A DNA stretch of 42,638 nt from Streptomyces geranii (GTDB lineage: Bacteria > Actinomycetota > Actinomycetes > Streptomycetales > Streptomycetaceae). Shown in pieces: positions 16,701 to 28,700 of the stretch (the first letter of the stretch is position 1; each line of letters opens with the position of its first letter). The position numbers and the translations under genes were made by a program. The notes under the pieces are model-generated. The model ran no database searches. It was not told the origin of the DNA and worked only from the letters and a program-made list of their open reading frames with translations. Location: NCBI RefSeq assembly GCF_002954775.1, contig NZ_PJME01000069.1, forward strand, positions 1 to 42,638. The letters run 5' to 3'.

Positions 16701-19700
16701 ACTGGCACCTGCCGCCCGCGACGGCCCACCCGGCGAACGGCCCGGTGCTGCCGCCCCACTACCCGGGCCTCTCCCAGCTGTTGCACGTCCCCTCGGTCGA
16801 ACTGAACGCCCAGGCGACCGACTTGAACCGCCTGCTGCCGACCGCCGTGCTCCCGCCCGGCGTCTACGACCCGACCATCGACCCCGACGCCCCCAACTCG
16901 CAGACATCGGAACCCGGTTGGGACGCGGCGCGGGCCGAGGCGGCGCCCGAGGCGCGCTCGCACACCTGGGTCGACCCCGTGTCCAGGCCCAGGGGCGCTG
17001 ACGGCAAGGTCACGCAGTACGTCGTACGGTCCGGATTCGACGTACGCCGCTTCACCCACGACGGCGAACCGGTCACCGACCTGACCGTCCACGTCGAGTT
17101 CACCAACGCCGACTCCGTGCCCGAGGAACAGCGCAAGGCGGTCTGGGACCGGATGGCAGCCGGGGTCGAACGGGTCTTCAACACCCCCGGACACCGGCTC
17201 CCCGGCGGTGGCGGACGCATGCACGTCACCGTCGTACCGGTGCCCCCGGGCGGACAGGCCCACCTGAAGGTGGAGTTGGCGGCGCCCGCGGACGGGCGCG
17301 CGACGTCCCACCATGTGTGGCGCACGGACGGTTCGGACCAGGACTTCGTCCACGAGATCGGCCACCAGTTGGGGCTGCGCGACGAGTACCGGGACGCGAC
17401 GTCACCCCAACGTCCGCGTGTCGAGGGCAGTTTGATGGGCGACTACGGGCGTCCCGTGCCGGGCTCGGTCACCACCGAGGCCGCCGCGACCGAGACCGAG
17501 GAGCACTACGCCCAGGGCGGTCTGCGCCCCCGCCATCTCGCCCTCATCGACGCACTCGTCGGCGACCCCGACACCCAGCCGTCCCGCCCCGGCACGGGTC
17601 CCTACACGGGTGCCGCTCCCGGCGCCGATCCGCTCGCCCCCGTCGCGGGCACCCCGGAACACAAGCTCTGGCACCAGCTTCTCGACGCCCCCGCCGACGA
17701 ACGCCCGGCGCTGCTCGCCGCGATCGGCGAGGCGCGCGGCGGGTCCGAGCCGACCTCCGACGAGGTCGCCCTGCGCGGCCATGTGCGGGACGGGCTGAGG
17801 GAGTTGCCCGGGGTGACCGTGACCGTGGAGGACGCGGCGAACTTCGGGCACCAGGCCGCCGCCACGATGATGATCGAGTCGCTCGGTGAACTGGGCTACG
17901 AGGGCCGGATCACCATCATCGCACCCGGGAACGTGCAGGACCGGCTCAGGACCCTGCTCTCCCCCGCGACGGCCGAGCGCGTCGACTGGGTGGCGGACAC
18001 CTTCGTCACGACCAGGGAATACGACACCGGCACCCGGCGGCGCGACGGCCACTTGGTGCTGGTCGCGGCCAACGACGCGCTGGTGGGGGACGACGAACTC
18101 GCCGCCGGTTTCCTCAACTACACCGGTGCGGACCAGGCGATCGTGCTGCGGCCGTACGCGTGGGACAACGGCCACCGCTACCTCTACACCCGGGGCGGCC
18201 CTGACGAGGACACCACCGTCACGGACCTTGAGGACAGTACCGGCATCGCGAAGAACGCCCTGTTCCGGTTTGAGGTCTCGCCGGTGACCGGTCCGGCGCT
18301 GGACGAGCTGATCACGGCCGCGAACCTGTCCCCGGCCCGGGAAGCGGGTCTTACGGCCGTGGCGCACGCGGTCGACAGCGACGCGATGGAGCTGATGCCT
18401 GCGTACGGGCTGCACAACCTGCATCCCTCGGAGCGGGCGTCGACCCTGGCCGCCCTCGCGGAGGGCGTCCACGCGGCGCGGCTCGACAAGCCGGCCGTCG
18501 TCCTGGCCATGGGCAACGCCACGGTCGACTTCGCGCCGCGCCATCAGGCGCCGTGGCTCACTCAGTTGAGGCTCGACGACCCCGCGCTGTCCGCGCGGAT
18601 CGCGGCGGCCGGTGCGGGCGAGGTGATCGTCGTCGAGGCGGGGAACCTCTCCCAGGACCTGTTCCGGCAGGTGTACGCGATGGGCTCGCTGCCCGCCGTC
18701 GTCGAGGGCGCCAACACCACCAACACCCTTCAGGTGCAGGGGCGTCCGTATTTCTCGGTGCGCACCAGCAACACTCCGTACGATCTGCTCGGCCACCAGG
18801 CGCGGTCCGTGGCGCCGGAGGTCGCCGGGGCGGTGGCGACGCTGAACAGCGTCACAGAGGCGCTCACCGCCGAGAGCGAGTGGGGGTCGCGGCTGGCTGA
18901 GGCTCCCGCGTGGGCTCGGGCGGGCCGGGCGGAGACCATCGTGAAGGTGTTGCAGGGTCTGCATCGGGGGCCCGACGACCACGGCGTGGAGAAGCTGTGG
19001 ATGGGCGTCGACGAGATGGACCGGCTCACGGAGGCCTTCGGCCAGGGGGTCGACGCCATGGTGGCGAACGCCCTGGGGCCCGACCACGCCGAACAGGAGC
19101 GGATCGAGGCCCTGTTGTCCCCGCCCGAGCTGGGTGAGGACGCTCACAAACGGAAGCTCAGGCTCGCCGAGACGTGGGTCGCGCTCACCGACGCCGACCG
19201 GGACGCCCTCGTGGCGGCGGCGGAGGGGGCGCGCCAGCGGAGTCTGACGGATCTGGGGACGGACTCGGCGCAGTACTCGGTGGCTCCCACCGCCAAGCAC
19301 GTGAAGGCCATCGCGTCGGCGATCACCCAGGCGACCCGGCCGGACACCCAACTGGGCGGCTACTTCGCCCGGTTGACCGATCAGGCCCGTAATCCGGGCA
19401 ACGACCAGGTGCTCCAGTCGCTGGGCCGGGTGTTCCCGGCGGCACGGGAGTTCGCCACGCCGGCGAGCGCCTTGAAACCGGCGACGTTCTCCCCGCGGCC
19501 CACCGTGGGCACCTCGTCCACGAACCGGGCCCAGACCCCCGTCACGGAGCCGGAGCCGGAAACGGCCGCGGGCAGCACGTCCACGGCCGACAGCCCGGAG
19601 ACGAGCACTCCGACGCCGCCCCAGCCGCCCCTCGCCGCACCGGCGACGAACGAGGCCGAGGACAGCGACGGCGAAGTCTTCGGCGACTTCACCGACTTCG

Positions 19701-22700
19701 ACCCCACCGAACCCTGGGCGACCACCGCCCCCGCCACAACCGGCCAACCCGCAGCGAGCACGGACACCGCTGAGGACAGCGACGGCGAAGTGTTCGGCGA
19801 CTTCGGCAACTTCGACCCCACCGAACCCTGGGCGACCACCGCCCCCGGCAACACCGTCACCGAGTCCACGGCCGACCAGCCCACGCCCACCGCAGACACC
19901 GCCGAAGACAGCGACGGCGAGGTCTTCGGCGACTTCACCGACTTCGACCCCACCGAACCCTGGGCGACCACCGCCCCCGCCGCGCAGGCCCCCACGCCCC
20001 AGGAAGTCGCCGCGAGCGACGCCCGTGCCGCCCTGACGGATGCCGAGAACCGCGTCGTCCAGGAGGCCGCCGAGATCGCCCGTCTCGACGCGCGGGCCGC
20101 CGAGCACACCGCGCGCATCCTCACCCTCGACCGGCACATCCCCGAGGCGAGGAGCCGTACCCGGAACGCCGACGCGGTCGTCGCCCGGATCGACGGTGTC
20201 CGCTCGGCCCGCCGGAACCCGCCCGCGTCCTCGGCCCCCGCCCAGGAGCGTCCGGACCAGACCCGGGCCAGGCAGGCCCACCAGGCCCTGGCCACGCTCC
20301 AGGCCGACCGGGCCGCGCAGGAGCGGTCCCTCCGGGATGTCCGGGACGCGCTCGCCCGTACACGGACCGCCATGGAGGACCTGGAGCGGCGCCTGCCCGA
20401 GTTGCGCGCCGCCGACCTGCGTGCCCAGCAGGCCCTCGCCGCCGTCGGCGCCGATCCGCTCGCGCCGACCGTCGGGTCCCGCGACGGGCGCCGTGAGCCC
20501 GCTCCGGTGCCGGTGCCGCCGGCGCCTCCCGGCTGGGAGGACGCCCGGGGCGCGGCGGCCCCCGAGAGGCGGTCGCACTCCTGGGTCGACCCGGTGTCGA
20601 CGCCCAAGGCGGCGGACGGCAGGACGACGACGCAGTACGTCGTGCGGTCCGGGTTCGACGTACGACGCTTCACGCACGACGGTGAACCCGTGACCGACCT
20701 GACGGTCGAGGTCGAGTTCAGTCACGCGGACGATGTCTCCGAGGCCGACCGGCAGCTGGTCCAGGACCGGATGGCGGCCGGGGTGGAGCAGGTGTTCAAC
20801 GCGCCCGGGCACCGGCTTCCGGGCGGCGAACGGGTCCATGTGACCGTCGTGCCCGTGCCGCCGGGCGGGCACGCCCACCTCAAGGTCGAGCTGGTGGCGC
20901 CGTCCTCCGGGCGGCCCACCTCGCACCATGTGTGGCGCACTGACGGTACGACGCTCGACTTCACCCATGAGATCGGCCACCAACTCGGCCTGCGCGACGA
21001 GTCCCAGGACGCCACCGCACCCCAACGCCCGCAGATCGAGGGCAGCTTGATGGGTGCGTACGACCTGCCCGCGTCCGAACTGCCCGGGTCTGATCTGCCC
21101 GGGTCTGATCTGCCCGCGTCCGATTACGCGCAGGGCGGGCTCCGGCCCCGTCACCTCGCCCTCCTCAACGCGCTGATCGGCGAACCCGATCAGACCCCGG
21201 CCCCCACCCCGGGCACGGCTCCCGCCTCCCCTGACACCACCCTCGGCGCCGACCCCCTCGCCCCCGTCACCGCCGCCGAGTTGGCCCTGCGCCGACGTGT
21301 GCGGGACGGGCTCTCGGAGTTGCCCGGCGTGACCGTGGTCGTCGACATCGCGGCGAACTTCGGGCATCAGGCGGCGGCCACGATGATGATCGACTCGCTC
21401 ACCGAGCTGGGCTACGAGGGCCGCGTCACCGTCATCGCGCCGGACGATGTGCGCCGACGGCTCGACCTGCTGCTCTCCGCGCCGATGCGGGCACGCGTCG
21501 ACTGGGTGACCGGCTCCTTCGACCCCACCGCCTCCTACGAGAGCGGCAGTCAGCCGCGGGCCGGGCACCTGCTCCTGGTCGCCGCCAACGACGCGCTCGT
21601 CGACAACGCCGAACTCGCCGCCAAGTTCCTGGACTTCGCCGGTGCGGACCAGGCAGTGGTGCTGCGGCCGTACGCGTGGACCGGCGGCCACCGCTACCTC
21701 TACACGCGTGACGCGTCCGACCCGAGTCGAGCCGCTGTCACCGACCTCCAGGGCCCGAACGGCATCCCGGACAGCGCCCTCTTCCGCTTCGAGGTCCCGC
21801 GCGTCACCGGGGCCGCCCTGAACGACCTGATCACCGAGCAGGTCGCCTCGCCGGAACGGGCGGCGGGCCTCAGGGCCATCGCCACCGAAGTGGACGGCCA
21901 GGGCATGGAGTTGATGCCCGCGTACGGCCTGCACAACCTGCACCCGGCGGAGCGGGCCTCGACCCTGGCGGCCCTCGCGGAGGGCGTGCACGGGGCCGGG
22001 CTCGCCAAGCCCGCCGTCGTACTCGCCCTCGGCAACGCCACCGTCGACTTCGCACCCCGCCACAACGCGGCGTGGCTCAGGCAGTTGTCCCTGGGCGACC
22101 CCGAACTGCCGCGCGTGCTGGCGGAGTCGGGACCGGGCGACGTAGTGATCGTGGAGGGCGGGAACCTGTCCCAGGAACTGTTCCGGCAGGTGTACCAGAT
22201 GGGTTCGCTGCCCGCTGTCGTAGAGGGCGCCAACACCACCAACACCCTTCAGCTGCAAGGGCGTCCCTATTTCTCGGTGCGCACCAACAACACCCCCTAC
22301 GACCCCCTCGGCGACACCCCCGAGGACTCGGCTGCGGTCGAGGAGCTGGAGGCGGTCACTGCAGCGATCGTCGCCAGGAGCGCTTGGGGGGAGGCTCTGG
22401 AGGATCTCCCCTCGTGGGAGGCGGCGGGCAGGGCCGAGACCGCGATCAGTGTGCTGAACGCCCTGCCGCAGGACACCGAGTCCGAGTCCGAGGACGTCGT
22501 GCTGATGCTGGGGCCCGACGAGGCGGAGCGCCTCCGCAGGGCCTTCGGCGACGAGGCGGCCGTCACCGTCGAGGGCGTTCTGGGACCGAACCACGAGAAC
22601 CTGACCGAGGCCCGGGAACTGATGGAGCCGGACCGGCCCCGGGAAGCCTCGTACAAGCGGATGGACCGGCTGCAGAACCACTGGGTCTATCTCAGCCCGG

Positions 22701-25700
22701 CCCAGCGGGACGCGCTGGTCGCGGCCGTCGAGGTGATCCACGGGCGGTATCTGGCGAAGCTGCGGGAGGAGTCCGCCGGTTACTCCGTGGCCCCGGACCC
22801 GGAACAGGCCGCCGTCATCGCCTCGGCGGTCGCCGACGCCAACCGCCCCGACTCCCAACTGGGCGGCTATTTCACCAGGTTGACCGAGCAGGCCCACCGC
22901 CCGGACCACGACCAGGTACTCCAGGCCCTGGGTACCGTCTTCCCGCCGCGGACCGCCGACGGTGCCGATCCGCAGGCCCCGACGACCCGTACGGCCGACG
23001 GCACCGGCCGACCCGACGTGCCGCCGGCCTCCGTACCGCCGTCGCCTCCCGGCTGGGACGACGCCCGGCGTGCGGCCACGCCCGAGAAGCGGTCGCACAC
23101 CTGGGTGGACCCGGTGTCCCGGCCGAGGGGTGCGGACGGCAAGGTCACGCAGTACGTCGTGCGGTCCGGGTTCGACGTACGGCGCTTCACGCACGACGGC
23201 GAACCGGTGGCCGATCTGACGGTCGAGGTGGCCTTCACCGGCGCCGACGGTATTCCGGAGGCGGACCGGCAGGCCGTGTGGGAGCGGATGGCCGCCGGGG
23301 TTGAGCAGGTGTTCAACGCACCCGGGCACCGGCTGGCCGGTGGCGAGCGGGTCCATGTGACCGTCGTGCCCGTGCCGCCGGGCGGACAGGCCCATCTGAC
23401 CGTGGAGTTGGCCGATCCGGCGACCGGGCGGCCCACGTCCCACCACGTGTGGCGCACGGACGGTACGGTGTTCGACTTCGCGCACGAGATCGGCCACCAA
23501 CTCGGCCTGCGCGACGAGTCCCAGGACGCCACCGCACCCCAACGCCCCCAGATCGAGGGCAGTTTGATGGGCGTGTACGACCTGCCCGTGCCCGACCTCG
23601 GCGGCGAGCCGGAGTCCGGCTACACGCAGGGCGGGCTCCGGCCCCGCCATCTGGCGCTGCTCACCGCGATGGTGGGCGACCCCGATCCCGATCCCGTCTC
23701 GACCTCAGTCCCGGACACGGATACGAATACAGACGCGGGCTCAGACTCGGCCTCGGGCTCGCACTCGGACTCGCACTCGGGCTCGGGCTCGGGCTCGGGC
23801 CTGGACACCGCCCCCCGCCCGAACACGCCTCCCGGCACCCCCAGCTCCACCCCCCTCGGCGCCGACCCCCTCGCCCCGGTCACCCCAGCCGAAGCCGCGC
23901 TGCGCCGACGCGTGCGCGACGGCCTCGGCGCGCTGCCCGGCGTCACCATGGTCGTGGACGACGCGGCCAACTTCGGGCACCAGGCCGCCGCCACCATGCT
24001 GGCCGACTCGATCGGCGAGCTGGGCTACGAGGGCCGGATCACCGTCATCGCCCCTGAGAACGTGCAGCGGCGCCTGGACGTCCTGCTCTCCGCTCCGCTG
24101 CGCGCCCGTATCGACTGGGTGTCGGACACCTTCGACCCGAACACCGCGTACGACACCACCAGTCGGCCCCGCGCCGGTCACCTGGTCCTCGTCGCCGCCA
24201 ACGACTCGCTGGTCGACGACGCCGAACTCGCCGCGAACTTCCTGCACTTCACCGGCGCGGACCGGGCGGTCGTGCTGAAGCCGTACGCCTGGACCGGCGG
24301 CCACCGTTATCTCTACACCCGCAGCGGGCCTGACGCGGACGCCGAAGTCACCGATCTCCAGGACGAGGACGGCATCCCGGACAGCGCCCTGTACCGGTTC
24401 GAGGTGCCGCGTGTCACCGGTGCCGACCTGGACGACCTGATCACCGAGCAGGCCGCCACCCCGGGGCACGCGGCGGGGCTGACGGCCCTGGCCCACGCGG
24501 TCGACGGCGACAGCATGGAGCTGATGCCCGCCTACGGGCTGCACAACCTGCATCCGTCGGAGCGCGCGTCCACGCTGGCGGCGCTCGCGGAGGGCGTGCA
24601 CGGGGCCGGGCTCGGCAAGCCCGCCGTCGTACTGGCCCTCGGCAACGCCACCGTCGACTTCGCGCCCCGCCACAACGCGCCGTGGCTCAGTCAGTTGAGG
24701 CTCGACGATCCCGCGCTCCCCCAGCGGATCGCCGCCGCCCGACCCGGTGAGGTCATCGTCGTCGAGGCCGGGAACCTCACCCAGGACCTGTTCCGGCAGG
24801 TCTACCAGCTGGGCTCGCTGCCCGCCGTGGTCGAGGGCGCCAACACCACCAACACCCTTCAGACACAAGGGCGTCCGTACTTCTCGGTGCGGACCAACAC
24901 CACCCCGTACGACCCCCTCGCCGACACCCCCGAGGACTCGGCTGCGGTCGAGGAGCTGGAGGCGGTCACCGCGGCGATCGTCGCCAGGAGCGCGTGGGGC
25001 GCGAGCCTCGACTCCTTCTCCGGGTGGGAGCGGGCCGGTGACGCGGAGACCGCGCTCAGTGTGCTGGGGGCGCTGCCGCTGGACACCGAGTCCGACGACG
25101 GCCGGCTGTTCATGGGGCTCGACGAGTCCGACCGGCTGCGGAAGGTCTTCGGCAAAGACGCCGGTGACATCGCCGCGGACATCCTGGGGCTCGACCACGC
25201 CGACCTGATCACGATCCGCGAGCTGATGGAGCCCGACAGGCTGCCGAAGCCGCCCAAGAAGCCGCGGTACGACGAGGACTCGGAGTCCGAAGGCGAGGTG
25301 TCCTCCGACGAGGAGACGGATACCCGGCCGCCGCCGGAGCCCTCGTTCAAGCGGATGGCGCGGCTCGCCGACCACTGGGTCTACCTCACCCCGGCCGAGC
25401 GGGACGCGCTGCGGGCGGCGGTGGACAAGCTCCACCGGCAGGCCCTGACGGATCTGCGGGAGGAGTCCGCCGACTACTCGGTGGCACCGGACCCGGAGCA
25501 GACCGCCGTCATCGCGTCGGCGATCACCGACGCGAGCCGCACCGGCTCCCAACTCGGCGACTACTTCACCCGGTTGACCGACCAGGCCCGCGATCCCGCC
25601 AACGACCAGGTCCTCCAGGCCCTCGGCCGACTCTTCCCGCCGGACGCGGACCAGGGCGCCGACCCGCTCGCGCCCTCGGTCACCGGCCGGGAGTCCGCCG

Positions 25701-28700
25701 AGACGCCCGACGCGATACCGGCGGCTCCTCCGGGATGGGAGGCGGCGCGGGCCGAGGCCGTGCCCGAGGCGCGCTCGCACACCTGGGTCGACCCGGTGTC
25801 CCGGCCGAGGGGCGCTGACGGCAAGGTCACGCAGTACGTCGTACGGTCCGGGTTCGACGTACGCCGCTTCACCCACGACGGCGAACCGGTCACCGACCTG
25901 ACCGTCCACGTCGAGTTCACCAACGCCGACTCCGTGCCCGAGGAACAGCGCCAGGCGGTCTGGGACCGGATGGCAGCCGGGGTCGAGCGGGTCTTCAACA
26001 CCCCCGGACACCGGCTCCCCGGCGGTGGCGGACGCATGCACGTCACCGTCGTACCGGTGCCTCCGGGCGGACAGGCCCACCTGAAGGTGGCACTGGCCGA
26101 TCCGGCCTCCGGTGCCCGAACCTCCCACCACACCTGGCGAGTTGACGCGGCGGGTCAGGATCTCGCCCACGAGATCGGTCACCAACTCGGGCTGCGTGAC
26201 GAGTCCCGGGACGCCACCGCGCCCCAACGGCCCCAGGTCGAGGGCAGTTTGATGGGCGACTACGGACTCCCCGTGCCGGATTCCGTCCGCACCGAGGCCG
26301 CCGCGAACGACACCAGCACCGGGACCGGGACCGAGGAGCACTACACCCAGGGCGGTCTGCGCCCCCGCCATCTCGCCCTCATCGGCGCGCTCGTCGGCGA
26401 CCCCGACAGCCAGCCGTCCCGCCCCGGTACGGGTCCCGGCACGGGTGACGCCCTCGGCGCCGATCCGCTCGCCCCGGCACCGCCCTCGCCCTTCGTGTCC
26501 GCCTACGGCCGCCAGCACGACGGCAACGTGGGCCTCGTCCAGGTGGAGCCGCTGCCGCAGCGGGTCGTGGACGGCGTACACCAACAGGTGCTGAACTCCC
26601 TGGGGTTCACCGGGCCGGTGGCCGAAGACCACCCGGTGCGCGTCCAGTTGCGGGACCGGCTCGGGGCCGAGCAGCTGGTGCTCGCGCTGCCCTATCTGCG
26701 CAGCAGCCTCGGCCATCGCGTCACGGTCACCGTCGGGGGCCGGGAGCGGACCGTGGACGTACGTCTCGCGCTGCGTGATGCCGTGCCGTCGGCGCGCTAC
26801 GGCACCGAGGACGTCACCGATCCCGATGTGCGGGTCGAGCGGCGCGGGCTCGGCGCGCAGGAGTCGGGGGACTCCGAGTCGTCGGGCAACTACCGTACGG
26901 TGCCGGTGCCTTGGTCGTACTCGCTGCCCGTCCCGGCGGCCGGGGCGCTGCGGGGCTGGGAGTTCGGCCCCTCCCTGTCCCTGACGCACAATCAACTGTC
27001 GCTGTCCACCTCGGTCTCCCACCTCGTGCAGACCGTCACCGCCCAGCGCAGCAACGAGTTGTCGCAGGCGTTCGACTTCACGTCGGCCTGGCAGGTGCGG
27101 GTCGACACCCCCCGGATGGCGCCCAACGACGGCGGCTGGGGGCTGACGGAGACCCACGGTCCGGTGACCATCTGGTTCCCGCACCATCTGGCCGTGGAGG
27201 ACACCTCCGGGGAGCCGCTGCCGCAGGCGGCCTCGCTGGACGAGCTGCCGTTGTGGGGCGTGGACACCGTCGCCGATCCGCAGTTGCTGCTGGAGTCGGT
27301 GCTGAGCCTCTTCCACGGCGAGCTGACCGGGCTGAGCGACTCCTCCGCCCAGGAGTTGGAGGCGTTCCTGTCCGAGTCGGTACTGCGCGGGACGCTGCCC
27401 ATGCAGCGTTCGGGGGGCATCTTCTCGCCGGTGCTGCTGGACTCGCGGGGCCGGGCGATTGGCATGTTCAAGGTGTCCACGGTGGTCACGCCGGGGGCGC
27501 CCACGCACAGGACCCAGGACACGAAGGTCAACCTGGAGAGCCATCTGATCCAGACGGTGAAGACGGACGGCCAGGCCAAGATCACCAACGCGGTCGGAGT
27601 CGACTTCGGTACCGGCCCCTCCTTCACCGGGGACCACGCCAAGAACCACCCGAAGGCCTCGGACAAGGTCGCCGGGAGTCTCACCGGCAAGGCCGGCGCT
27701 CGCTGGCAGACCAGCGACAGCCTGGGCAGCGGCGGCAGCGCCACCCTCATGCACGCCCTGCGCACCAACCGGAGCCATCTCCTGGCCCCCGCCGACGTCC
27801 AGCACACGGTCACCCTGGTCCGGCCCGGCGGCAGTACGCGGACCGAGGAGCTGCCCAGCTGGCACAAGGGCATGCATCTGCGGCTGCTGACCAGCGAGAC
27901 CGCCCAGGGGCACCGGCCCGAGGGCGAGGAGGTACGCGCGCTGCCCGCCGAGCTGGAGAACCTCCAGAGCCTCGGCATCACCGCGACCCCGCTGGCCGTG
28001 GACGGCCCGGACGCCATGTTCGCGGAAGCCGAGACATGGCTGCGCCGCAACGGCTTCCTGCCGCCGGAGACCAACACCCCGGTCCGCAACCGGGTGCTGC
28101 CCGACGAGGCGCTGGTGCAGGCCCAGTTGAACAATCTGCGGCGTTTCGAGCAGGCCAGGTCCGCGATCGGGCTGCGGGCGGCGGCGGACGCCATGGTCGA
28201 CGGCGGCCACCCGCTGTGGCTGGAACGGCCCACCGCGACCGGCACCCATCGCATCAGGCTGAACCTGACCGCCGTCCGCGACACGGACGGCGGTCCCAGC
28301 GAGCACACCCTCACCCGCCCCGACATCCAGCACGTCTCCCTGGCCTCCTTCAGCGCGGGCGGCACCGAGCAGAAGGCGTCCGGCTACGGCTGGTCGCTGG
28401 GGTTCGGCGGCGGCCCCTCCGGGCCCGTGGGCCCCTACAAGAACGGCAAGGGCACCCTCGGCGGTGCCGTCGACTACTCGTACACCGGCCAGACCGGCCA
28501 TGCGACGACCGTCGGTGCCGGTCTCTCGCACGATCAGCTGACCATCAGTTCCGGGCAGAACAGCGAGGTCTTCACCGTGCCGGCGCGGTTCGCGCTCGAT
28601 CTGTACGACGGTCCGGGCGCCGAGCCCGCCGTCCGGTTCGCCGCGTCGATCGCGCCCCCCACCACGTTCACGCCGCCCGGCGAGGACCCGGCGCCGCCCG

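Noticed and set aside
19656..19984. Regularly spaced repeats considered as a CRISPR array
   Set aside because: Units are ~80 bp, only three, in frame, and encode a conserved peptide; spacers encode linker residues.
17402..23650. 2082-codon open frame on the minus strand
   Set aside because: Same reason; its apparent repeats mirror the repeats of the plus-strand gene.
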